From contig NZ_KQ948493.1 of assembly GCF_001514115.1 (NCBI RefSeq), positions 1 to 39,806 of the forward strand: 39,806 nt of DNA, read 5' to 3'. The notes below the pieces were generated by a model. The model worked only from the letters and a program-made list of their open reading frames with translations, did no database searches and was not told the DNA's origin. Shown one piece after another: positions 8,194 through 16,709 of the stretch. Source of the DNA: Streptomyces olivochromogenes (lineage in GTDB: Bacteria; Actinomycetota; Actinomycetes; Streptomycetales; Streptomycetaceae). The stretch's first letter is position 1. Each line of letters starts with the position of its first letter. The position numbers were made by a program, and so were the translations under genes.

Positions 8194-8766
8194 ATGCGTA
8201 CCCTGATCAGCTCCGCCTTCATCTCGCTCGACGGCGTCGTGGAGGGCCCGGGCGGCGAACCCGGCTACCGCAACTCCGGATGGACCTTCAAGGACGTCGA
8301 GTTCGTCCCCGAGGCGTTCGACATCAAGGGGCGGGAGCAGCAGGAATCCACCGCCGTCCTGATGGGCCGGACCAGCTACGAGGCGTTCAGCCCGGTGTGG
8401 CCGGACATGAATGAGTTCGCCCACTACAAGACCGTGCCGAAGTACGTGGTCTCCACCACCCTCACTGAGGACAAGCTCGTCTCGAACTGGGGCGAGACCA
8501 CCATCCTGCGCTCCCTCGACGAGGTCGCCGCCCTCAAGGAGACCGACGGAGGCCCGATCATCGTCCACGGCAGCGTCGCCCTGAACCACAGCCTCGCCGA
8601 CGCCGGCCTGATCGACCGCTACCACCTGCTCGTGTACCCGCTGCTGCTCGGCGCGGGCAAGCGCCTGTTCCCCGCCACCGACAAGGACACCCAGAAGCTC
8701 AAGCTCGTCGAGCACGCCGTGTACTCCAACGGCCTGCAGATGAACGTCCTCGACGTCGTCCGCTGA
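8194..8766 (+). CDS. Dihydrofolate reductase family protein (RibD C-terminal fold), 190 aa
   Basis: A cytosolic protein of the RibD-C / YyaP-like family. It shares the dihydrofolate-reductase fold, and its physiological substrate is generally unknown. The start is the ATG at 8194 with AAGGAA eight bases upstream. Family features include the opening beta strand with S-L-D-G-V-V-E-G-P-G-G (residues 12-22), the NADPH-site-like M-G-R-T-S-Y-E-A-F near residues 66-74, the I-I-V-H-G-S segment near 128-133, and the closing D-R-Y-H-L-L-V-Y-P-L-L-L-G-A-G-K-R-L-F. The full length fits the family. The ArsR-type regulator that probably once controlled it is decayed just upstream, so expression may now be constitutive or lost. 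Confidence 0.85.
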   Translation: MRTLISSAFISLDGVVEGPGGEPGYRNSGWTFKDVEFVPEAFDIKGREQQESTAVLMGRTSYEAFSPVWPDMNEFAHYKTVPKYVVSTTLTEDKLVSNWGETTILRSLDEVAALKETDGGPIIVHGSVALNHSLADAGLIDRYHLLVYPLLLGAGKRLFPATDKDTQKLKLVEHAVYSNGLQMNVLDVVR

Positions 8767-8839
8767 CCAAGCCCCGGGTCTTGCCACACCGCGAGGCGCG
8801 ATCACCACGCGCGGCCTTGATCCACTTCCGAAGAGGGCC

Positions 8840-10456
8840 CTAGGAGCGCGCGGGGTCGTCCTGGGAAGACTCCGCCGTTGCGTGATGCGCCTTTCTCCCC
8901 AGGCGGACCTCCTCCACATCGAGCACTTCCTGAACGGTGCGCAGGACGATGTCGTCGATACGGCCGGCGTCGCGCAGGTCCCTGAGCGTGTCCCGCTCGA
9001 CCTGAAGCAGGGCGAGTTCGAGGCGCCGCATGCTCTCGCGGCGTCGCGTGGCGCCGGGAGCGGGGGCCCTGCGGTCCTCGATGTCCTGGGCCATGCGGAG
9101 GGCGGCCGCCTCGGGGACCCCCAGCCGCCGCGCCAACTCCGGTAGGGCGCGCAGGGCGGCGCTGCTCATATGGCAGCGGGCGAGGGTGAGTTCCGCGGTC
9201 TTGACCTCGTCCTCGGGGAAGCGGGCCCGGCGGACCACGGTCGGCAGCGTCGGACCGAGGAACGTAAGGGTGACGACGATGACGACGGCCGTGATGAACA
9301 CGACGGCGTCGCGTTGCTCGACGACATGTCCCTCGGCGGTCACGGCGGGCACGGTCAGCGCCGCGGCCAGCGAGATGGCTCCGCGCATCCCCGCCCACGC
9401 CAGAGGCAGGCGCTGAGGGGCGGTGATACGGCGGTCCCGCTGCTGAGGGCGCCGGTCCAGGAACCTGACCAGATAGGGGACCGAGTAGAACCACAGCAGC
9501 CGTGTCCCGATCACGGCGACGCTCACGGCGCAGGCTGCGATCGCCGCCTGTGCCAGGGAGACCGAGGTCAATGCCCTGACAGCGGCTGGCAGTTGGATAC
9601 CTACGAGGATGAACAGCGCGCTGTTGAGCAGGTAACTGGCCACTTCCCAGAAGGCGATGGCCTGGATCCGGGCGTCGGAACCGATGACGCGAGGGCCGAA
9701 CCGGGTGGTCACAAGGCCGCAGGTGACGACGGCGAGGACGCCGGACACGTGCAGGAGTTCGGCGGGCAGGTAGGCGAGGAAGGGGGTGGCGACACTCAGC
9801 ACGCTGTGAAGCAGGGTCTCGGGCAGTCGGCGCCTGACCGGGATCAGGAGCAGTGCGATCGCGGAACCGATCACGATTCCGCCGGCGTAGGACTCGACGA
9901 AGGCGAGCGCAGTACCGGACCAGGAGAAGGGTCGCTCGTCGGTGACGACCTCGATGGTCACGGCCAGCAGGACCAGAGCGGTGCCGTCGTTCAGCAGGCT
10001 CTCGGCGCGCAGCACGGTCAGGATGCGGCGTGGCATGGCCTTGGCCACGGCGGCGACGGCCGCGGCGTCGGTCGGAGCCAGGACGGCACCGAGGACGAAG
10101 GCGATGGGCAGGCTGTAGCCCAACGCGTGGGCCACGGCGGCGACGGCGACCGCGGTGGCCAGCACCAGCCCGGTGGCTTGTAGGGCGATGCTGCGGAAGT
10201 TGTTGCGGATCTCGCGCACCGAGGAGGTGAGCGCCTCCCAGTACAGCAGGGCGGGGAGAAAGAGGAACAGGACGACGTCGGGGGACAGTGCGAACCCGGC
10301 GAAGGGCGGTGTCAGTCCTACGAGGCAGCCCACGCCGAGCAGCAGCAGCGGTTCGCTCAGGCCCGTACGACGCGACAGCCAGCCCATCGCCAGTACACCG
10401 ACGGCGACGACGACGATCAGTTCCAGGCTTTCCACGCCGGTGCCGTTCGTGTTCAT
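8840..10456 (-). CDS. Na+/H+ antiporter, CPA1 family, 538 aa
   Basis: An integral membrane protein expected to exchange Na+ (or another cation) for H+. It has about 12 hydrophobic segments over residues 12-420, then a ~115-residue charged cytosolic tail rich in Arg/Glu helices. Diagnostic motifs are A-P-T-D-A-A-A-V near residue 128 and E-S-L-L-N-D-G-T-A-L near 152; the acidic residues in both are the ion-binding positions of CPA1 transporters. The start is the ATG at 10456 with GGAG close upstream. The phosphatase gene ends 48 bases upstream on the same strand, so the two may be cotranscribed. No regulator is obvious. Confidence 0.9.
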   Translation of the reverse strand: MNTNGTGVESLELIVVVAVGVLAMGWLSRRTGLSEPLLLLGVGCLVGLTPPFAGFALSPDVVLFLFLPALLYWEALTSSVREIRNNFRSIALQATGLVLATAVAVAAVAHALGYSLPIAFVLGAVLAPTDAAAVAAVAKAMPRRILTVLRAESLLNDGTALVLLAVTIEVVTDERPFSWSGTALAFVESYAGGIVIGSAIALLLIPVRRRLPETLLHSVLSVATPFLAYLPAELLHVSGVLAVVTCGLVTTRFGPRVIGSDARIQAIAFWEVASYLLNSALFILVGIQLPAAVRALTSVSLAQAAIAACAVSVAVIGTRLLWFYSVPYLVRFLDRRPQQRDRRITAPQRLPLAWAGMRGAISLAAALTVPAVTAEGHVVEQRDAVVFITAVVIVVTLTFLGPTLPTVVRRARFPEDEVKTAELTLARCHMSSAALRALPELARRLGVPEAAALRMAQDIEDRRAPAPGATRRRESMRRLELALLQVERDTLRDLRDAGRIDDIVLRTVQEVLDVEEVRLGRKAHHATAESSQDDPARS

Positions 10457-10504
10457 GGCTCCACGGTCGCGCCCCGACGCACGGGTAACCAGGCCACGAC
10501 TTTC

Positions 10505-11707
10505 TCAGGAGCTGCGTTCCTGGGAGTCCCGCACCCACCCTCTGGAGGGTTCGGTGTGGATGAGCCTTGCGAGGTGGTGGCCGGAGTGGGTGGGCGCCCG
10601 GCGCAGGGCGATGAGCGCGGCGTCGTCGCCGAGGCGTCCGCCGACGTGGGCGAGGAGGTCACGCCGGATGTGACGCAGGAGCGGTTCGGGGCCGCACTCG
10701 GTCCATTGGGCGGCTCGTTCGGCGAACGGATAGAAGTCACCGCTCTGATTGCGCGCCTCGATGACACCGTCGGTGTAGAGCAGGAGGGTTTCCCCGTCTT
10801 CGAAGGTGAACACGTCCAGTGTGCGCGGCGACGGGCCCAGGACGCCGACCCCCAGCGGTGGTGCGGGGTGCAGCTTCAGTGTGGTGACGGAGTGTTCCGG
10901 GCTGAGGAGCAGGGGCGCGGGGTGCCCGCAGCTGGTCATCCTGACGATGGCGGCATCGTCGGGGATCTCCAGCAACAGGGCGGTGACGAAGCGCTCCTCG
11001 GCCCCGGCCTCGTCCTCCGGCGCGGTGAACTCGCCGTGGTAGCGGCCGACGCTCTGTTCCAGCGCGTCCGTCAGCGCGGTGAGCTCGGCGTGCTGATGGG
11101 AGGCTTCACGGAACGCGCCGAGCAGCAGGGCTGCCTCTCCGATGGCCGCCAGGCCCTTGCCTCGGACATCCCCGATGAGCACACGCGTGGCGTCGCCGGT
11201 GCGCGTGACGGCGTACAGGTCTCCACCGATCTCGGCCTCGTCCTCGGCGGCCAGATACACCGACGCCGTTCGCAGGGGGCCGATCCCGCTGGGCAGCGGC
11301 CACAGCAGTACGTGCTGTGCGGCCTCGGCGACCGATCTCACCTGGGCCAGTTCCCGTCCGTGTCGCTCGCGTACCAGGGAGTAGCCCACGATCAGAAGGC
11401 TCAGTACGGCGAGGGCGACCATCTGCACGACGACGTTGCGCGTGAAGAGGATGCCGTCGTACAGGGCGATGCCTGCCAGGGCCGCGAGCGCCAGGACGCC
11501 GACCGCCCCGGTCAGCCGGGGGCCGGCGAAGGATGCGGTGATCGCCGGCGCGATCACCAGCAGCGGGCCCAGGTGGATGTCGGCCGGGGCAACGATGTCG
11601 ACGACCGTGATCATCACGATGAACAGGACGGGGATCGCCAGCATTACATGCTTCGACGGCCCCGGGCCGAAGCCGGCAAAGCGATTCCAGATCCCCACAT
11701 GTTCCAC
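10505..11707 (-). CDS. Membrane-anchored SpoIIE-type PP2C phosphatase, ~400 aa
   Basis: Predicted Ser/Thr phosphatase acting on phosphorylated anti-sigma-factor antagonists or similar partners. The chosen start is the GTG at 11707 with GGGGCGG upstream; the GTG at 11698 is as good, and the frame is open to 11941, but the extension reads as non-coding. Three or four hydrophobic segments lie at about residues 20-110. A short coiled linker follows (R-E-R-H-G-R-E-L-A-Q), then the catalytic domain. That domain has E-I-G-G-D-L-Y near 155, I-G-D-V-R-G-K-G-L-A near 175 and L-L-L-Y-T-D-G-V-I-E-A-R-N near the C-terminus; the Asp residues are the metal ligands. No kinase or STAS partner gene is adjacent. 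It may share a transcript with the antiporter gene 48 bases downstream. Confidence 0.82.
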   Translation of the reverse strand: MEHVGIWNRFAGFGPGPSKHVMLAIPVLFIVMITVVDIVAPADIHLGPLLVIAPAITASFAGPRLTGAVGVLALAALAGIALYDGILFTRNVVVQMVALAVLSLLIVGYSLVRERHGRELAQVRSVAEAAQHVLLWPLPSGIGPLRTASVYLAAEDEAEIGGDLYAVTRTGDATRVLIGDVRGKGLAAIGEAALLLGAFREASHQHAELTALTDALEQSVGRYHGEFTAPEDEAGAEERFVTALLLEIPDDAAIVRMTSCGHPAPLLLSPEHSVTTLKLHPAPPLGVGVLGPSPRTLDVFTFEDGETLLLYTDGVIEARNQSGDFYPFAERAAQWTECGPEPLLRHIRRDLLAHVGGRLGDDAALIALRRAPTHSGHHLARLIHTEPSRGWVRDSQERSS

Positions 11708-11979
11708 AGTGCACCGCCCCAGGACAGCTTGCGAGCGCAGCCAAGAACTATCGGCAATGCGCAGGTAAAACTGCCGAGCGCGTCCCGCACCCGCCGGACC
11801 ACGCGTCGATGGGACCGACCCCGCGTCGACGCCGGCGCGGGGTCGGCAGGGCTGCCGCCCGGCCGCCCACCGCATGCGACCAGGGGGCTCACGCTGCCCG
11901 TCCGGCGTCGCGTTCACCACGGTGGCCGCCCGGTCGGACACGGAGCGCGACCATCTCCGCGACCATGACCGACTTCGGG

Positions 11980-14850
11980 TCAGTCGAGGAGGAGGGGATT
12001 GGGCAGGGTGGCCGCGGGGTGCATGCGCAGGAGGGTGTGGAGTACTCCTGAGAGGCCGGACATGAGGCTGGGCGAGAACGCCTCGCGGGCCAGGCCGCCT
12101 ACCGGGCCGCGTTGCTCGAGGCCGGTGAGGATTTCGGCGTCGAGGTCGCAGGGGTCACCGAAGTCCATGGACGTGAGGAATTCCCAGAGGCCGAGGTCGC
12201 CGTGGCACAGAGTATGGCTCCAGCCGAAGCCCTCGGCGGCGCAGGCACGTGCGGCCCGACGGGCCATGTCGAGGTGGGCGGGATCACCTGTGCGCCGGTG
12301 GAGGTCGAGCATGCCGATGCCCACCCCCGCGCTGCCGTGGCACCAGCTGGTGAAGAAGTCCTCCTCGGCGCCGATGCGGACGTCGAGCCAGTTGCCGTGC
12401 TCGGGTCGGTAGAGGGACTCCTGATAGGCGAAGGCCCGCTCGGCGAGGTGGTTCCAGTCGCGCCGTTCGGCCGCGGAGCCCGCGTCGCCGAGAGCGAGCC
12501 GGGTCAACGCCCAGCCGATACCGGTGGCGCCGTGGGCGAAGCCGCCGATGCCCTCGGGGTTGAGCCGGGTCGTCCAGCGGGCGCCGCTCGCGTCGAGGGT
12601 GGCCAGCCCGGTCAGTCGGCGGCCGATGTGCGCTGCGGCGCCGAGCCAGCGGTCCTGCCCGGTCGCCGCGGCCAGGTTGAGCAGGGGGACGACCGCGCCT
12701 GCCGCCCCGTTGAGGAGGTCCACCTCGACGTCGTCCTCGACCAGGCGGCCCTCCGCGAGCAGCAGGGCCCGCGCGGCGGCCCGCTCCAGCAGCCAGTCCT
12801 CACCGAGCACCCGGTGCAGCGCCAGCCACGTCCACACCTGCGACGCGGCACCGCTGAACGCCCCGGGTGACGGCGTCGGTGTCCGGTCCTCGGTGCCGAC
12901 CAGGACCCGCAGCGCCCCCTCGAACGTCTCGGCGACGCCCGGCACCTCATCCGCCCGCCCGGCCCGCACCTCGCTCACGTACTCCGCGAGCGTCAGTGCC
13001 ACCCCGCCCTGCCCGGTGTAGAGGTCGGCGGGCAGCACCCTGATCGACCACCCCGCGGGGGTGAAGACGGGGCTGATCCAGGTGACCGTACCGTCCTCGC
13101 CGCGCACCGCCCCGTCGCACAGCCGCCGTACCATCTGCGCGGCCAGGTCGCGGCGGCGGCGCTCCCGGTCCCGGGCGTGCGGGTCGCGGGCGGCGGCCTG
13201 CGTCCGCGTGGGCAGCGAACGCTCGTTGAGGTACGCGCCGACCAGCGCGTCCTGGATCACCGCCTCCTCCAGCGCCAGGTCGGCGGTGCGCCAGTCCTCG
13301 ACGGTGGTCCGTACGGCGGCCGAGTCCACGGTGAAGGTGAACATCGGCACGTCACCGGCCAACAGGTCCGCGATCTCGCCGTCGATGGCCGCACGCCCGG
13401 TCGGCGCGCCGGGCAGCACCTCGGCGTTGCGCCGCAGGATGTCCCGGGCCCGTTCGACCGCCGCCGTCTCGTCGTGGAGCGACGCCGGGTGCCAGAGCAT
13501 GCGGCCGATGTCGACGTACGCCTGCGTCGGCCGCAGGATCCGCCGCGCCTGGGCGCCTTCGAAGCGGCGCAGCAGCCGGTGCGGCTCGGTCCCGGGCCGG
13601 CGCAGGTGCGCGGTCATCTCGCGGAAGCCGGCCAGAATCCGGTCCCAGTACGCGCTGAGCACGGGAGTGGGGCTGGGGTGGTTGCCCGCGGTGGGCATCG
13701 CCACCAGGTCCACCTGGAAACGGGCCGCCGCGGTGCCGGCGTCCGCGATCACCGGGTTCGGGATGAGCGGCTGCTGTCCGGGCAGCGACCCGACTCCGGA
13801 GATGTCGACCCCGCCGAGCGCGAAGCCGGTGCCGCGTACGGGCAGCAGTCCGGTACGCAGCACCGTACGGCGGATGGCCGCCGCGGCCACGTCCACCGCG
13901 TCGCCCCGGCCGCTGGGCGGGAAGGGCGCGGGGGCGTCGAAGAGTGTCTCGGCGTCCACGATCACCGGCACCGGACCCGCGGCGATCATGTTCTCCGCGT
14001 GCATGTCGGTGCCGCCGGTGAAGCGGAGGACGGCCAGCCAGTGCCCTACGTTCCGGTAGAACGCGGCGAGTTCGGTCTCGCCCGCGCAGTAGCGGTGGCG
14101 GACGAACTCGGCCCAGCCATAGCCTTCGCGTGCTTGTGTCCGCGGCACCCGGATGCGCTCGTCGGGCGACGGTGCGCCGGGGAAGTCCGCGTAGAGCTCG
14201 TCCAGCAGCGCGCCCAGCGCCACATCGGATTCGGACGGCCGGGGCTTGTACATGACGCTCCCGCCGGCGAAGTCGACCCGACTGACCGTCAGGCCGCCCC
14301 GGTGGGTGTCGCCCGCCCCGAACGTGACGGCTCGCAGCTCGCCCGCGGATCCTCCCAGCAGCGGCCGCAGCACTTCGCGGTCCGCGGCGAGCCGTTCCGC
14401 GAATCCGGCCGTCGCCGCCACCGACAGCCGCGCCACCGACGCGATCCGCGGGCCGACGTTCGGGTATCGGCCGGCCAGCCGGTCGAGATAGCCCTCCTCC
14501 CCGGCCTGCTCCAGGAACGCGGTCCACGTCTGCGTGTCGGATCCCGCCCCCGCGTCCTCGGCGTGGTGTCCGCCGCCCGCTGTCATGCGCAGCGCGTGCA
14601 GTTCGATCAGGAACAGGCGGGACAGCTTGGCGTGCAGGGACTTGAGCAGGGCGGTGTGGCCGGCTTCCAGTACCGCTTCCCGTTCTTCCTTGCTCAGGGC
14701 GTCGATGGAGGCCAGTCGCCGGGCCAGCTCCTCCAGCCACGGGCGGGCGATGGTCCGTACGGGCCGGGCGAACCATTCCGCCTCGTCCCGCCTCCCCGAC
14801 TCCCCCGGCTTCCCCGGCCTTTCCGATCTTTCCGGCGCCGATCCGCTCAC
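11980..14850 (-). CDS. lanM: Class II lanthipeptide synthetase LanM, 956 aa
   Basis: A bifunctional enzyme that phosphorylates and dehydrates Ser/Thr in the precursor and then forms thioether rings with Cys. The chosen start is the GTG at 14850 behind GGGAGGG; the GTG at 14871 is in frame but lacks a site. The N-terminal half (about 1-600) is the DUF4135 dehydratase domain, with V-M-Y-K-P-R-P and T-G-G-T-D-M-H-A-E-N-M followed by V-I-V-D-A-E-T-L-F. The C-terminal half is the LanC-like cyclase, with zinc ligands Cys837 (W-C-H-G-S) and Cys882-His883 (L-C-H-G-D). Length and domain order are normal and complete. The precursor gene is 364 bases upstream on the same strand. No LanT transporter, protease or immunity gene is nearby. 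Confidence 0.93.
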   Translation of the reverse strand: MSGSAPERSERPGKPGESGRRDEAEWFARPVRTIARPWLEELARRLASIDALSKEEREAVLEAGHTALLKSLHAKLSRLFLIELHALRMTAGGGHHAEDAGAGSDTQTWTAFLEQAGEEGYLDRLAGRYPNVGPRIASVARLSVAATAGFAERLAADREVLRPLLGGSAGELRAVTFGAGDTHRGGLTVSRVDFAGGSVMYKPRPSESDVALGALLDELYADFPGAPSPDERIRVPRTQAREGYGWAEFVRHRYCAGETELAAFYRNVGHWLAVLRFTGGTDMHAENMIAAGPVPVIVDAETLFDAPAPFPPSGRGDAVDVAAAAIRRTVLRTGLLPVRGTGFALGGVDISGVGSLPGQQPLIPNPVIADAGTAAARFQVDLVAMPTAGNHPSPTPVLSAYWDRILAGFREMTAHLRRPGTEPHRLLRRFEGAQARRILRPTQAYVDIGRMLWHPASLHDETAAVERARDILRRNAEVLPGAPTGRAAIDGEIADLLAGDVPMFTFTVDSAAVRTTVEDWRTADLALEEAVIQDALVGAYLNERSLPTRTQAAARDPHARDRERRRRDLAAQMVRRLCDGAVRGEDGTVTWISPVFTPAGWSIRVLPADLYTGQGGVALTLAEYVSEVRAGRADEVPGVAETFEGALRVLVGTEDRTPTPSPGAFSGAASQVWTWLALHRVLGEDWLLERAAARALLLAEGRLVEDDVEVDLLNGAAGAVVPLLNLAAATGQDRWLGAAAHIGRRLTGLATLDASGARWTTRLNPEGIGGFAHGATGIGWALTRLALGDAGSAAERRDWNHLAERAFAYQESLYRPEHGNWLDVRIGAEEDFFTSWCHGSAGVGIGMLDLHRRTGDPAHLDMARRAARACAAEGFGWSHTLCHGDLGLWEFLTSMDFGDPCDLDAEILTGLEQRGPVGGLAREAFSPSLMSGLSGVLHTLLRMHPAATLPNPLLLD

Positions 14851-15214
14851 CGTCCACCCTCCCCATTCCACCGTGAACTCGCTTCTTGCGGTCGTTCATT
14901 GGGAGCGCGGGCAACTGTGCGACCAGCCCGGACCCGTCCGCACCCGGCAGCAACCGACCGCGCCGGAAGCCCCCTCATCCCCGACGCGCGCGGGGGCGGG
15001 CGGCAACCGACTCGGCAGGCTGCGGCGCGTTCCCGGGTGCGGACGCGTCGTGGCTTGGCGCGCGGTTTCCCACGCTCCGGCTTTATGAACCGCACTCCGC
15101 AGGGGTGCCTCCGAGGAGGCGTACTCCGCGGGCGATACGGTCAATAAGCGCGCCCTGGAGAGGGCATTCAGCGGGCAGGCCCTCCACAAAGGGCCCTGGA
15201 GTCACCGCAGTCGA
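14851..15214 (-). other. lanA-lanM spacer with several small hairpins
   Basis: No convincing gene lies in these 364 bases. Hairpins seen are GGCCCT/AGGGCC (15178-15183 with 15190-15195), GCCCT/AGGGC (15152-15156 with 15161-15165) and GCCTCC/GGAGGC (15107-15112 with 15115-15120). The first lies about 20 bases after the lanA stop on the minus strand. Such hairpins between a precursor and its synthetase often let most transcripts end after lanA, giving more precursor than enzyme; that role is inferred here. Confidence 0.45.
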
Positions 15215-15415
15215 TCAGCAACACCAGCTGCCGTGCGACCCACTCGGGCTGGAACAGAAGCCGTAGAGGGAATCGCTCGGGTCGGTGAGCGCGGCCTCGG
15301 CGGCGGCGCCGCCGACGTAGAGGGGCCCGGCGGGGTTGGTCTGGCCGTACGCGCTCTCGGCGCCCGTCAGCCAGGCATCGAGCACGGCAGTGGTGGCAAC
15401 GCTGATCTGGGGCAT
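15215..15415 (-). CDS. lanA: Lanthipeptide precursor peptide LanA, 66 aa
   Basis: The probable substrate of the adjacent LanM. The start is the ATG at 15415, with GGAGGT five bases upstream; the longer open frame to 15484 has no such site. Residues 1-36 look like a leader: helical, acidic, M-P-Q-I-S-V..., then N-P-A-G-P-L-Y-V-G-G with a double Gly at 35-36. The C-terminus is a core rich in modifiable residues: Thr44, Ser47, Ser49, Cys54, Ser55, Ser56, Ser58, Ser60, Ser63, Cys65, Cys66, ending S-W-C-C. Three Cys allow up to three thioether rings. Cleavage after Gly36 would give a 30-residue product, but a site nearer Cys54 cannot be excluded. It is read in the same direction as lanM. Confidence 0.85.
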   Translation of the reverse strand: MPQISVATTAVLDAWLTGAESAYGQTNPAGPLYVGGAAAEAALTDPSDSLYGFCSSPSGSHGSWCC

Positions 15416-15463
15416 GAGAGACCTCCGGTGGATGTGGGGATTGGGGCGGATTGCCCAGCCCTG

Positions 15464-15491
15464 AGTATCGCCGGGTTCGAACACCCGTCAG
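15464..15491 (-). promoter_or_regulatory. Candidate lanA promoter
   Basis: On the minus strand, CTGACG (15491-15486) and GATACT (15469-15464) are separated by 16 bases, each matching four of six positions of the vegetative -35/-10 consensus, with about 50 bases to the lanA start. The spacer holds a near-palindrome, GGGTTCGAAC-a-CCC, which could be an operator. Confidence 0.35.
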
Positions 15492-15830
15492 ACGTCCAAT
15501 CTGGCCAAAGCCATGTGGTGTTCATGCGACCTGCCGACTTCCACGGGACGGGTGGGACGGCCGCGCGGCCGAGCGCCGACCGTGCGTGCGCAGCGGACGC
15601 CGAGCCTCCGACTCCACGCTCCGGCCTGGGCTGCGCACCTACGAGGAGCCCCTGAAGAGCGAAGTAAGGGCGCCTCGGCGCTCGCCCGGTCACCGCGGGC
15701 CGGTCGGCAATCGAACGACCTCGATCTCGCGCCCTCTCATGTCCCGGTCCAGACCGGTCACTTGGCCAACAAGCGCACCGGCGGTCTCCGATGCCGCCAC
15801 CCATGGAGTCGACGGCCGCCGAGGGCCGCC
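15492..15830. other. Stretch without a convincing gene
   Basis: All frames here are Pro/Arg/Ser-rich with no good start site. The rightmost part runs into the oxidoreductase pseudogene and may be its scrambled 5' half, though I cannot recognise the N-terminal Rossmann motif of that family in any frame. Confidence 0.45.
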
Positions 15831-16225
15831 CACCGCCGCATCCGGGCACCGAAGGAGGTCCTCGCCTCCGGATCGATCGGCGCTCCGCTGATCGTGCACT
15901 GCCCCCACCGCAACCCGACGGTGCCGGAGTCGTACACCTCCGTGATGGCCGCGCAGGACACGGCCGTGCACGAGATCGACGTCCTGCGTCGGCTGCTCGA
16001 CGACGAGATCGTCTCCGCCCGGGTGATCACCCCACGCGCCACGAGCAAGCGGTTCGCGCACCTCGAGGACCCGCAGGTCATGCTGTTCGAGACCGCGAAC
16101 GGGGTGGCCTGGTCCGGCTGCCCGACCCGGCCGCCGTCGGGGTCCGCACCGCCGGACACCACGAGACCGCCGTACCGCAGGCCGGGATGGGGCGTTTCGC
16201 CGCCACCGTCGTCACCGTGGGCATG
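15831..16225 (+). pseudogene. Remnant of a Gfo/Idh/MocA oxidoreductase (inositol 2-dehydrogenase-like)
   Basis: One frame (about 15831-16110) reads L-I-V-H-C-P-H-R-N-P-T-V-P-E-S-Y-T, then D-T-A-V-H-E-I-D-V-L-R and F-E-T-A-N-G-V. This is the C-terminal substrate-binding domain of inositol-2-dehydrogenase-like enzymes. After an internal loss of roughly 25 residues and a frame change near 16110, another frame continues R-L-P-D-P-A-A-V-G-V-R-T-A-G-H-H-E-T-A-V-P-Q, which belongs further along the same domain. The N-terminal NAD-binding half and the true C-terminus are missing. The next pseudogene is a TIM-barrel isomerase, which often pairs with this oxidoreductase in Streptomyces, so the two are probably a decayed inositol or sugar catabolic unit. 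Confidence 0.75.
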
Positions 16226-16257
16226 AAGCCCCGCCCCGCCCTTTACGGAGGCGTCGC

Positions 16258-16700
16258 ATGGAGATCACCCTCGACCCGTACATGTTCCGCGCCCTGCCGC
16301 TCGACGAGATGGTCCGCACGGTCGCCGAACTCGGCTACCAGTACGCCGAGTTGTCTCCGCGCGACGACTTCATGCCGTTCTTCCTGCACCCACGGGCGAA
16401 CGACGGCGTGTGGCCGACTTGAAGAACTCACTGCGCGGGCACGCCGTTCAGCTCTCCTCCGTGCTCCCGCTCTACAAGTGGTCCTCGCCGGAGGAGACCG
16501 AACGGCAGGCCGCCGACCGCTACTGGAGGCGGATGATCGAGATCACTGCAGAGCTCGAATGCCCTTTGACGAACTCGGAGTTCAACGACCGCCCCGACCG
16601 GGCGGCCGAGAGCGAGGCCGTCTTCTTGCGTTCCATGGAGGAACTGCTTCGGTCCTCCGCGTTCATGCTGGACCGCATCGGCAAGGAGCTCTCCGCGTAG
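16258..16700 (+). pseudogene. Remnant of a sugar phosphate isomerase/epimerase (IolE/xylose-isomerase-like TIM barrel)
   Basis: The start is the ATG at 16258 behind GGAGG. The first frame (M-E-I-T-L-D-P-Y-M-F...A-E-L-S-P-R-D-D-F) stops at 16422. One missing G near 16410 explains this: the other frame resumes at once with V-A-D-L-K-N-S-L-R-G-H and continues V-Q-L-S-S-V-L-P-L-Y-K-W-S-S-P, I-E-I-T-A-E-L and N-S-E-F-N. After E-E-L-L the conserved central barrel, which should supply the metal ligands, is absent. The gene closes after only about 16 more residues (L-D-R-I-G-K-E-L-S-A). So it carries both a frameshift and a deletion of about half the ~280-residue family length, and cannot be active. 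Confidence 0.78.
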
Positions 16701-16709
16701 CGCGAGCGA

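Noticed and set aside
11708..11941. N-terminal extension of the phosphatase to 11941
   Set aside because: Pro/Arg/Gly-rich sequence without a ribosome-binding site; the GTG at 11707 gives a normal membrane anchor.
10556..11968. 470-aa plus-strand open frame opposite the SpoIIE-type phosphatase
   Set aside because: Gly/Asp/Gln/Arg-rich shadow with no domain; the minus strand has clear PP2C motifs.
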